Shown: in pieces, positions 24,020 to 32,029 of the stretch | How positions within the stretch are numbered: the stretch's first letter is position 1 | Layout of the letters: each line of letters begins with the position of its first letter | Assembly: GCA_903878085.1 (NCBI GenBank) | Contig: CAIRGJ010000047.1 | Span: 1-64,000 of the forward strand | DNA from: an uncultured Hyphomicrobiales bacterium | Lineage (GTDB): Bacteria > Pseudomonadota > Alphaproteobacteria > Rhizobiales > Xanthobacteraceae | DNA: 64,000 nucleotides | Direction of reading: 5' to 3' | The notes under the pieces: generated by a model | What the model saw: the letters and a program-made list of their open reading frames with translations, nothing else | Database searches by the model: none | Told to the model about the DNA's origin: nothing | Position numbers and translations under genes: made by a program

Positions 24020-24744
24020 GCGAACTTATGCTCACCGTCGAAAACCTCAGCGCTTGGTACGGCGCCGCGCGTATTCTCTACGACCTGAATTTCAATGTCG
24101 GCCGCGGCGAGGTGGTGGCCTTGATGGGCCGTAACGGCGCCGGCAAGTCCACCACCATGAAGGCGATCATGGGCTTGATCGCCGAGCGCCAGGGCGTCGT
24201 GACGTTCAACGGCGGCGATATTTCGCGGCTCAAGCCGTTCGAGATCGCGCGGCGCGGACTGGGATTTACGCCCGAGGATCGCCGCATCTTCGTCGACCTC
24301 ACCGTCATGGAAAATCTCGACATCGGCCGCCAGCCGCCGCGCAATTTTCCGGACGGCACGCCGGCGCCGTCCTGGACGCCTTCAAGCCTGTTCAAGCTGT
24401 TCCCTAATCTCGCCGAGATGCCGCAGCGCCTCGGCTACCGCATGAGCGGCGGCGAGCAGCAGATGCTCACCGTGGCACGTACGCTGATGGGCAATCCGCT
24501 GCTGGTGCTGCTCGACGAGCCGTCCGAAGGCGTAGCGCCGCTGATCGTCGAGCAGATGGCCAACACCATCGTCGAACTGAAAAAGGAAGGCCTGTCGATC
24601 CTGCTGTCCGAGCAGAATATCCATTTTGCGAGGCTGGTGTCCGACCGGGTCTATGTGCTGGAAAAGGGCCAGATCCATTGGCAGGGCTCGATGACGGATT
24701 TGGCCGATAACCTCGACATCCAGAGGGCCTATTTGACGGTCTGA
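24016..24744 (+). CDS. livF: Liv-type ABC transporter ATP-binding protein LivF (system 2)
   Basis: 242 residues. Walker A GRNGAGKST, signature MSGGEQQMLTVA, Walker B VLLDEPSEGVAP, H-loop LLSEQNIHFA (Gln in place of His, normal for LivF). It completes the operon receptor, fused permease, LivG, LivF; a MarR regulator gene follows after 73 bases. Confidence 0.93.
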   Translation: MSELMLTVENLSAWYGAARILYDLNFNVGRGEVVALMGRNGAGKSTTMKAIMGLIAERQGVVTFNGGDISRLKPFEIARRGLGFTPEDRRIFVDLTVMENLDIGRQPPRNFPDGTPAPSWTPSSLFKLFPNLAEMPQRLGYRMSGGEQQMLTVARTLMGNPLLVLLDEPSEGVAPLIVEQMANTIVELKKEGLSILLSEQNIHFARLVSDRVYVLEKGQIHWQGSMTDLADNLDIQRAYLTV

Positions 24745-24817
24745 ACCGAGGGGGCTATCGCCTCGCCGCGATCCGGGCCATGATTTCTCACTCCACGAAA
24801 CTGAAAGCAGCCGACTT

Positions 24818-25273
24818 ATGCCGCGCGATAAATTGAAGATTGTGGCCCCGGTAACCGAACCGGGGCGCTATGTGCTCGACGAACAGATCGGTTTCCTGTT
24901 GCGCGTCGCCATGCAGCGGCACACCTCCATTTTCATGTCGCGGATGATCGAGGGGCTGACCCAGACCCAATTCGCGGCGCTGTCCAAGCTCTACGAGGTC
25001 GGTCCCTGCTCGCAGAACCATCTCGGCCGGCTGATCTATCTCGACGCCGCCACCATCAAGGGCGTGGTTGACCGGCTGGGCGTGCGCGGCTTCGTCACCG
25101 CGCTCGCCGACCCGACCGACCGCCGCCGCCGCGCCGTGGCGCTCACCGAACGCGGCCGCGACGTGACGCAGGCCGCCATGGTCGTCGCCGCCGAAATCAC
25201 CGCTGCCACCTTGGCGCCGCTGACGGCCGACGAGCAGCGCATCGCGGCGCTGCTGTTGAAAAAGCTGTCCTAG
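24818..25273 (+). CDS. MarR family transcriptional regulator
   Basis: 151 residues, a dimeric winged-helix DNA-binding protein that responds to small, often aromatic, ligands. The wing and recognition helix are GRLIYLDAATIKGVVDRLGV and FVTALADPTDRRRRAVALTE (about residues 72-112), with the DPTDRRR wing motif intact. It lies directly after Liv system 2 on the same strand and may regulate it and the hydrolase-SDR pair. Its stop overlaps the convergent amidohydrolase stop by 4 bases. Confidence 0.92.
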   Translation: MPRDKLKIVAPVTEPGRYVLDEQIGFLLRVAMQRHTSIFMSRMIEGLTQTQFAALSKLYEVGPCSQNHLGRLIYLDAATIKGVVDRLGVRGFVTALADPTDRRRRAVALTERGRDVTQAAMVVAAEITAATLAPLTADEQRIAALLLKKLS

Positions 25274-26109
25274 AAGCCGTAGAGCTTGGCCGGATTGTCG
25301 ACCAGCACTTTGGTGCGCGCCGCTTCGTTCGGTATCCAATCCAACAGCATGTCGAGCATCCAGGCGTCTTGCGGCTTGCGCGCGCCGGACATCGGATGCG
25401 GCCAATTGCTGGCCCAGATCGTGCGCTCGGGCGCGGCCTTGGCCAGGATTTTCGCCAGCCGGCCGACGTCGTCGTAATACGGCGGCCCGAATTTCGACGT
25501 CTCATAAGGCGCCGCCAGCTTGATCCAGGTGCGCCCGTTGTCGAGCAGGCGCAGCAGCGCGCGGAAACCGGGATGATCCGGCTCGACCGGTTCCAGAAAC
25601 TTGCCGACGTGATCGATGCTCAAGGCCGTGGGCAGCCGCTGCAGCATCGGTTCGAGCTCGCCCAGCAAACGGCCGTCAGTCTGGAACTGCACATGCCAGC
25701 CGAACGGAGCTACCCGCGCCGCCATCGTTTCGAGGATTTCCAAAGGCAGCGGCGCGCCGGCCAGCATGAAGAACCGTACACCGCGAATGCCGAGCTTGGT
25801 CAGCCGTTCCAACTCAGCGTCGGAAACCGTCTCATCGACCACGGCGACGCCGCGCGCGCTTGGTCCGATCGCCGCCATCACGTCGAGCAGGCAGCTATTG
25901 TCCTTGCCGTAGACGGAGGGTTGCACGACCACGGTGCGGTCGATGCCGAGTCGCGTGCGGGCCTTCAAATAATCGGCGAGCGAGGCATCGGGCGGATCGA
26001 TCTTGGCCGTCGCCGCCTTCGGATAGCGCGAATCGTAGACATGCATATGCGTGTCGCAGGCGCCGGGCGGCGCCTTGAGCTGCGGCCGGCTTTGGTCGTC
26101 CTGGGTCAT
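25270..26109 (-). CDS. Amidohydrolase family protein (PDC-lactonase-like)
   Basis: 279 residues. The metal motif CDTHMHVYDSRYPKAA near residues 18-33 and the LTKLGIRGVRFFMLAG, ALSIDHVGKFLEP and TIWASNWPHP blocks resemble 2-pyrone-4,6-dicarboxylate lactonase (LigI) and related TIM-barrel lactonases. The last block carries the Asp/Asn-Trp-Pro region usual in this group (normally GTDWPHP; here ASNWPHP, with Asn in place of Asp). The start ATG 26109 is chosen; a longer frame runs into the dctM end. It lies downstream of the TRAP transporter genes, probably in the same transcript. Confidence 0.82.
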   Translation of the reverse strand: MTQDDQSRPQLKAPPGACDTHMHVYDSRYPKAATAKIDPPDASLADYLKARTRLGIDRTVVVQPSVYGKDNSCLLDVMAAIGPSARGVAVVDETVSDAELERLTKLGIRGVRFFMLAGAPLPLEILETMAARVAPFGWHVQFQTDGRLLGELEPMLQRLPTALSIDHVGKFLEPVEPDHPGFRALLRLLDNGRTWIKLAAPYETSKFGPPYYDDVGRLAKILAKAAPERTIWASNWPHPMSGARKPQDAWMLDMLLDWIPNEAARTKVLVDNPAKLYGF

Positions 26110-26135
26110 TGGATTCCTGAAGAGTCGGGCCGCGG

Positions 26136-27476
26136 TTACGGGCAGATATAACCCGCGCCGCTCGGATTCTTGAAGCAGCCGACGGATTCCGGCAACAGCC
26201 ACTTCGGTAGCCACAACACGACGTCCGGAAAAAAGATGCAGAAGGCGATCGCCGCGAAGAACACCACGTAGATCGGTAGCGACGCCACCATCGCCTTCGA
26301 AAAGCGGACGTGGACGAATTTCGACGCCATCAGCAGCGCAAGCCCGTAGGGCGGCGTGATCAGCCCGAAGGCCAGCGTCACGATGATGACGACGCCCATA
26401 TGCACCGGATTGATGGAGGCGTTCTGGGTGAGGTCGGTGATGATCGGCATGAAGATGATGATCGCCGGGATCGCATCGATGAAATCACCGACAATGACGA
26501 ATAGCACCACAAGCAGCAGCATGATCATGAACGGGTCGCCGCCGGCGGCCGACGAGATCCAGCCGGACACCACGGCCGGCCCGCGCAGATAGGCCAGCAT
26601 CCAGCCGAACACGGAAGCCGCGCCGATCGTGATCAAGGGGATGGAATAGAGCAATCCGGTCAGCGCCATGTCGCGCGGCAGGCGCCGCCAATGTCCAGGA
26701 TTGAGCAGCGGGATCGCCACGAAGACGATGTAGACCACCGCGACGATGCCGGCTTCGGTCGGCGTGAACTGGCCGGTGAGGATGCCGCCCATGATGATGA
26801 ACGGGATCATCAGCGGCACGGCGGCTTCTTTGGTCGCGGTGGCGAAGGCGCCGAAGCTCGCGCGTTTGCGCATGACGCCGACGGGCCCGAAGAAGTAACT
26901 GTAGATCATCAGCCCGATGCCGACGATAAAGCCCGGCACCACACCGCCGAGGAATAGCCCGCCGATCGAGACGTTGCCGGTCGCGCCGTAAACCACGGCC
27001 ATGATGCTGGGCGGAATGAGGTTCGCCATGGTGGAGGCGGAGGCGATCAAGGCCGCGGTGAAGGCGATATCGTAGCCTTCGCGCTTCATCTCCGGCGCCA
27101 GCGTGCGCGACAGCACCGCGACGTCGGCTGCGGACGAGCCGGAAATGCCGGCAAAGAACATGCTGAATATCGTCACCACCTGCGCCAGCCCGCCGCGCAA
27201 ATGCCCGACCATGGTCTGGGACAATTTGATCATGCGGATGGTGACGTTGGCCGACGTCATCAGGTCGCCGACCAGTAGGAAGAACGGCACCGCCAGCAAG
27301 GCTTCGACGTCCATGCCGTTGAACAGCTGCGCCATCATCGAGGCTTCGCTGACCGGGGTGAACATCGTCACCACCAGCACCGAGGCGATCAGCGCGAAGG
27401 CCACCGGCACGCCCATGTAGCCGAGACCGAGAAACAAAAAACCCATCAAGAAGATCAACGCGCCATTGGTGGTCAC
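26136..27476 (-). CDS. dctM: TRAP transporter large permease (DctM)
   Basis: 446 residues with about twelve hydrophobic segments, the membrane carrier of a Na+-coupled TRAP importer. Blocks VPFFLLVGDLMTSANVTIRM, MFFAGISGSSAADVAVLSR and GLITPPYGLALLMASKF are typical. Start is GTG 27476, overlapping the DctQ stop (GTGA). It works with DctQ (27473) and DctP (28095) to take up a carboxylate or similar organic acid. Confidence 0.93.
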   Translation of the reverse strand: MTTNGALIFLMGFLFLGLGYMGVPVAFALIASVLVVTMFTPVSEASMMAQLFNGMDVEALLAVPFFLLVGDLMTSANVTIRMIKLSQTMVGHLRGGLAQVVTIFSMFFAGISGSSAADVAVLSRTLAPEMKREGYDIAFTAALIASASTMANLIPPSIMAVVYGATGNVSIGGLFLGGVVPGFIVGIGLMIYSYFFGPVGVMRKRASFGAFATATKEAAVPLMIPFIIMGGILTGQFTPTEAGIVAVVYIVFVAIPLLNPGHWRRLPRDMALTGLLYSIPLITIGAASVFGWMLAYLRGPAVVSGWISSAAGGDPFMIMLLLVVLFVIVGDFIDAIPAIIIFMPIITDLTQNASINPVHMGVVIIVTLAFGLITPPYGLALLMASKFVHVRFSKAMVASLPIYVVFFAAIAFCIFFPDVVLWLPKWLLPESVGCFKNPSGAGYICP

Positions 27477-28018
27477 AGCGCCATCCTCTTCTCGTCGACG
27501 TCGATGTCGGGAAAGCCCCAGCGCCAGCCGTTGACGATCTGCTCGATGGTGAACAGGGAAATGAGAATTCCGCACAATGGGATCGCGGCGTACATCGACG
27601 ACAGCGGCGTCATCGACGGCATACGTAGGCTCTTGAAGCCGTCGAGGAAGTTGATGTAGCCGAAATAGATCATGCAGAAGGCGACGCCGAGCACGACCAG
27701 CCGGTTGAAGATCTCGAAAAACAGCCGCTTATTGCCGGACAGCGATTCAGCCAGCACGGCGAGATAAAGATGGTCGTTGCGACGGGTCGCGGCGGCGACG
27801 CCGATGAAAATCCCGTAGATGAAAAATGTCATCGTGGCTTCCTGGAGCCATAGCCAGGGGTGACCGATAGCCCGGGTGACGACGTCGCAAACTACCAGCA
27901 CGCTGAAGCTGGTAATGGCGATGCCGCACAGGACCATCAGCCCTTGTTCGAGCGGATCGAGCGCGCGCCACTTGAGGTGACGCTGCTCTTCCAGGACCAG
28001 GCTGTGACGGGTGGGCAT
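27473..28018 (-). CDS. dctQ: TRAP transporter small permease (DctQ)
   Basis: 181 residues, four predicted membrane helices, with the family block WLWLQEATMTFFIYGIFIGV and RRNDHLYLAVL. It docks to DctM. Translationally coupled to dctM. The dctP gene lies 76 bases upstream. Confidence 0.92.
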   Translation of the reverse strand: MPTRHSLVLEEQRHLKWRALDPLEQGLMVLCGIAITSFSVLVVCDVVTRAIGHPWLWLQEATMTFFIYGIFIGVAAATRRNDHLYLAVLAESLSGNKRLFFEIFNRLVVLGVAFCMIYFGYINFLDGFKSLRMPSMTPLSSMYAAIPLCGILISLFTIEQIVNGWRWGFPDIDVDEKRMAL

Positions 28019-28094
28019 CGATAGGTTCCGGATCTTTTTAAAAGCGGAAACGAGCGCGAGGCGCCGCTCAAGCGCCCCGCTGTTGTTCTGGCGA

Positions 28095-29102
28095 TTATTT
28101 CACGTTGCGGACGAGGGCGAGCACCTTGATGGCGTTCGGCCCCAGGTCCGACGCCAGCTTGTCCTGGATCGGCTTGCTGATCGAGGCAAAGCCGCTCTTG
28201 TCGACGTCCTTGACGATCTTGACGCCCATCTTGCCGAGCTTCGCCAGTGCCTCGTGCTCGAGTTTGAACGCCTCGGTCGGCTCTTTCTGGCTCACTTCGT
28301 CGGCGGCCGCCTGCACCCATTTCTTCTGCTCGTCGTTAAGGCTCGCCCAGACCTTGTCGCTGACGAACAGCGCGGCGTTGTTGGCTTCGTGCTCGGTCAG
28401 CGACAGCACCGGCGCCACTTCGTAGTGCTTGTTGATGAGATAGTTGTTGATGCCGTTCTCGGCCATGTCGGCGACGCCGGTCTGCAGCGAGGTGTAGACT
28501 TCGCCGAACGGCATGTGGACGACCTGCGCGCCGTAGGCCGGGAACGTCGTGTCTTCGGTCACCGTGGCCTGCACGCGCATCTTCACGCCCTTGAGGTCGG
28601 CGACCTTCTCGATCGCCTTCTTGCCGTACATATGCCGCAGGCCTTGCGAACCCAGGCCCAGCATATGCGCGCCCTTCATCTTGGCGGCGTATAATTCCTT
28701 CATCGCCGCGATCACGCTGGGATCGGCCAGCACCTTGATGGCGTGCGCTTCGTCGCGGAAGATGAAGTGAATCGAGAACACGCCCGACTCCGGCTGCGCG
28801 GTCGAGGCATTGGCGGTCGACATCATGACGAAATCGATGTCGCCGGTCTGCACCTTCTGCAGCGTCTGCGCTTCGGTGCCGAGCTGGGCGCCGGGATATT
28901 GGTTGATCGACAGCGTACCCTTGCTCAGGTCCATCAGCTTCTTGTTGAACATTTCGGCGCCGACGCCGTAGCCGCTGTTCTTCGGCTGATCGTAGGCGAA
29001 GGAGAACTGGCGCGATTGCGCCAGGGCGGCGGACGAGGCCATCGCGACGGCGGTGCCGAACAGGATGCCGCGCACCAGCGGCCAGCCACGAGTTAACGAC
29101 AT
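28095..29102 (-). CDS. dctP: TRAP transporter substrate-binding protein (DctP)
   Basis: 335 residues, periplasmic receptor. Signal peptide residues 1 to about 28 (VAMASSAALAQ). Blocks MFNKKLMDLSKGTLSINQYP and the conserved Arg region LKGVKMRVQATVTEDTTFPA (carboxylate-binding Arg) are present, then MPFGEVYTSLQTGVADMAEN. First gene of the TRAP operon. The ligand is probably a carboxylate. The 177 bases upstream hold no gene. Confidence 0.92.
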   Translation of the reverse strand: MSLTRGWPLVRGILFGTAVAMASSAALAQSRQFSFAYDQPKNSGYGVGAEMFNKKLMDLSKGTLSINQYPGAQLGTEAQTLQKVQTGDIDFVMMSTANASTAQPESGVFSIHFIFRDEAHAIKVLADPSVIAAMKELYAAKMKGAHMLGLGSQGLRHMYGKKAIEKVADLKGVKMRVQATVTEDTTFPAYGAQVVHMPFGEVYTSLQTGVADMAENGINNYLINKHYEVAPVLSLTEHEANNAALFVSDKVWASLNDEQKKWVQAAADEVSQKEPTEAFKLEHEALAKLGKMGVKIVKDVDKSGFASISKPIQDKLASDLGPNAIKVLALVRNVK

Positions 29103-29279
29103 GGACTTCCTCCCAGAAGTGATCGTCGCGCACGGCCGGTTCGCCGGTGCGTGACGTTGTGCGCTTCACGCGCACTTTTTACGCGTTGAAAGTTGGGTCC
29201 TGCGGTCCTTGGTTGTCAACGGTAATGAATCGCTGCACCGCACACGAAGCGGGGCGGCGGCCATAAGGCCGCTTCGGCT

Positions 29280-31553
29280 CTAGCCGGCCGCGCCGTTTAG
29301 AATGGTGCGCAACCGCTGCGGCGTTACCGGCAATTCGGTGATCGCACCCGGCCGACCGAGTGCGTCATCGATGGCGGAAGCAATCACCGCGCCGACCGGA
29401 TTGGCGCCGCCTTCGCCGGCGCCTTTGAGGCCCAGCGGATTGAGCGGACTCGGCGCATCCTCGGTGATGAGGATGGTGCTTTCCGGCACTTCGCGCGCGG
29501 TGGGCATCAGATAGTCGGCGAATGTCACCGACAGCGGCTCGCCCGCCTCGTCATAGAGAAATTCCTCGAGCAGCGCGCCGCCGATGCCTTGCGCCAGCCC
29601 GCCGGCGATCTGGCCCTCGACCAGTTTCGGGTTCACGGCTTTGCCGATGTCGTAGGCCATGACGTAGCGCTCGATGGTGACGCCGCCAGTTTCGGCATCG
29701 ACGCGCACGGCCGCGACATGGACGCCATAGGGATAGACCATGTGCGCGGATTCGAAGGTGTCCTCGGCACTCAGTCCATCCGGCAGCGAGCGGGCGACTT
29801 CGCCGAGCGGCATGGACGCGCCGCCGCCGATGCGCACGACCTCGCCATTGACGATGTCGAGCGCGTCGGCCTTGGTCTGCATCAATTGCGCCGCGTGATT
29901 AAGGGCCTTGTCGCGCAGCTTGGTGGCGGCGAGCCGCGTGGCTTCGCCGCACATCACGGTGACGCGCGAGGCAAAGGCGCCCATGCCTTTGTCGATGCGG
30001 TCGGTCTGGCCGTGGATGACGCGGATGCCGGCGTAATCGACGCCCAGCGCGTCGGCGCAAATCTGCGCAACCACGGTTTCGACGCCCTGGCCGATGGAGG
30101 CCACACCGGTGATGACTTCCACGGCGCCGTCGGCTTTGACTTCAACGCGCACGGTGTCGAACGGTCCGAGCCCGCTTTTCTCGACGAACATCGCCACGCC
30201 GCAGCCGACTTTTTCACCTGCGGCACGGCGTTTGAGCAGTTGCAGCCACAAATTCTTCCAATCGGCGGCGTCGAGCGCCTTGTCGAGCAGCTTCGCGTAA
30301 TCGCCGGAGTCGTAGACGATGTGCGTGCCGAGCGTCTCCAGCCCCAACGTGTAGGGCATCGCGGCTTTGCCGATCAGATTGCGGCGGCGTATTTCGACCT
30401 TGTCGACGCCGACTTTGGCCGCGATGGCGTCCAGCAGCCGTTCGCGCACGAACGTGCTTTCGTAGCGGCCCGGCGCGCGGTAGGTGCCGCAAGGCGTTTT
30501 GTTGGTGAGGCGAATGTGGCCGACCGCACGATAGGCCGGAACCACATAAGGCCCCGGCAGCATGGCGGCGGCGAGATCGGGCACGGTGGCGGCGTGCGTG
30601 CGCATATAGGCGCCGTTGTCGTGGAAAAATTCGTCATCGATGCCAAGGATATGGCCCTGGGCGTCGATCGCCGCGCGCACCTTGTGCTGCTGCTGGCGCG
30701 AATGATTGGCCGCGATCAGATGCTCGCGGCGGTCTTCGATCCATTTGATCGGCTTCTTGAATTTTAGCGCAGCGGCGCAGACCAGCACGTCCTCGGGATA
30801 AATCTCGCCGCGAATGCCGAAGCCGCCGCCGACATGGCCCTCGTAGAGCTGGACGGAATCTCTTGTGCGGCCGAGCATTTGCGCCAAGGCGTCGCGATTC
30901 CAATGCGGCACTTTGGCGGCACCGTGCATTTCCAAGATGTCGCGCGCTTGGTCGTAACGGGCGATGGCGCCGCGCGTTTCCATTGGCACGCCGGTGTGGC
31001 GGCCAATCGACAGTTCAAACGCAACCACGGCATGCGCATTGCGAAAGGCGGCATCGATATCGCCATAGGACTTGCGCACCACGCTCGGCTCGGTGTTCAG
31101 GTCCTCTGTGTAGGCTCCCGGCTCATCGGTCGCGTGCATTAGCGCCTGTTGTTGCTCGATGCCGATCTCGACCAGATCGGCGGCGTCTTCGGCGACATAC
31201 TGATCCTGCGCGAACACCACCGCGACCGGCTCGCCGACATAGCGCACGATATCCTTGGCCAGCACCGGCTGCCGGTACGGCTCGAGCGCTTTCAGCCCGG
31301 TGAGGCGAAACGGGATCGGCGGAATGTGCGCGACGTCGGCGGCGGTCCACACCGCATGCACGCCGGGCAGAGCGAGCGCCGCGCTGGCGTCGATCGACGT
31401 GATGACGCCATGTGCCGCGGATGATCGCACCACGCGCATCGTCCATTGTCCGGGGAACGAAATATCGGCGGCAAAGCGGCCCTGGCCCGTCAGCAGCGGC
31501 CGGTCTTCCAGACGAGGGACGGAGCGGCCGACGAATTTGGCCGGGGCCGTCAT
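29280..31553 (-). CDS. Molybdenum hydroxylase large subunit (second copy in operon)
   Basis: 757 residues, xanthine dehydrogenase/CO dehydrogenase L-subunit family, which binds molybdopterin cytosine dinucleotide and hydroxylates N-heterocycles, aldehydes or aromatic-CoA compounds. Blocks in order: RLEDRPLLTGQGRFAADI, GHVGGGFGIRG (about residue 256), GTYRAPGRYES (substrate loop), ASIGQGVETVVAQI and KGAGEGGANP with the catalytic Glu. The CODH form I loop AYRCSFR is absent. ATG 31553 overlaps the 2Fe-2S gene stop by 4 bases; the longer frame is a shadow. A full second large subunit in the same operon is unusual. Confidence 0.9.
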   Translation of the reverse strand: MTAPAKFVGRSVPRLEDRPLLTGQGRFAADISFPGQWTMRVVRSSAAHGVITSIDASAALALPGVHAVWTAADVAHIPPIPFRLTGLKALEPYRQPVLAKDIVRYVGEPVAVVFAQDQYVAEDAADLVEIGIEQQQALMHATDEPGAYTEDLNTEPSVVRKSYGDIDAAFRNAHAVVAFELSIGRHTGVPMETRGAIARYDQARDILEMHGAAKVPHWNRDALAQMLGRTRDSVQLYEGHVGGGFGIRGEIYPEDVLVCAAALKFKKPIKWIEDRREHLIAANHSRQQQHKVRAAIDAQGHILGIDDEFFHDNGAYMRTHAATVPDLAAAMLPGPYVVPAYRAVGHIRLTNKTPCGTYRAPGRYESTFVRERLLDAIAAKVGVDKVEIRRRNLIGKAAMPYTLGLETLGTHIVYDSGDYAKLLDKALDAADWKNLWLQLLKRRAAGEKVGCGVAMFVEKSGLGPFDTVRVEVKADGAVEVITGVASIGQGVETVVAQICADALGVDYAGIRVIHGQTDRIDKGMGAFASRVTVMCGEATRLAATKLRDKALNHAAQLMQTKADALDIVNGEVVRIGGGASMPLGEVARSLPDGLSAEDTFESAHMVYPYGVHVAAVRVDAETGGVTIERYVMAYDIGKAVNPKLVEGQIAGGLAQGIGGALLEEFLYDEAGEPLSVTFADYLMPTAREVPESTILITEDAPSPLNPLGLKGAGEGGANPVGAVIASAIDDALGRPGAITELPVTPQRLRTILNGAAG

Positions 31554-32029
31554 TTCCCGCGCATCTCGATGGCCGCGGCGCGCACGGCCTTGATGATGCC
31601 CTGATAGCCGGTGCAGCGGCACAGGCTTGACGACAGCACGTCGAGCAGGTCGTCGTCGCTGATGTCGGGCTCGCGCTCCAGCACGCCGACCGCGAGCATC
31701 AGAAAGCCCGGCGTGCAGAAGCCGCATTGCAGGCCGTGGTGGTCCATGAAGGCCTGCTGCATCGGATGCAATTTGTCGTCTTTGGCCAATCCCTCGACCG
31801 TGCGGATCGTCTTGCCCGCCGCCTGCACGGCGAACATCAGACAGGAGCGCACCGGCTCGCCGTCGACGATCACGGTGCAGGCGCCGCAGATGCCGTGCTC
31901 GCAGCCGATATGGGTGCCGGTCTGGCCGCAGTCTTCGCGGATGGCGTCGGCCAGCGTGCGGCGCGGCTCGACGGCGATGGCGTGGTCGCGGCCGTTGATG
32001 GTCAGGGTAATATTGGTTTTGTCGTTCAT
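31550..32029 (-). CDS. Molybdenum hydroxylase [2Fe-2S] small subunit (CoxS-like)
   Basis: 159 residues. Plant-type cluster ligands C43, C48, C51 and C63 (GCEHGICGAC...SC) and the second cluster C102, C105, C137 and C139 (CGFC...CRC) are all present. It passes electrons from the Mo site to FAD. It sits between the two large-subunit genes with 4-base overlaps on both sides. Confidence 0.95.
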   Translation of the reverse strand: MNDKTNITLTINGRDHAIAVEPRRTLADAIREDCGQTGTHIGCEHGICGACTVIVDGEPVRSCLMFAVQAAGKTIRTVEGLAKDDKLHPMQQAFMDHHGLQCGFCTPGFLMLAVGVLEREPDISDDDLLDVLSSSLCRCTGYQGIIKAVRAAAIEMRGK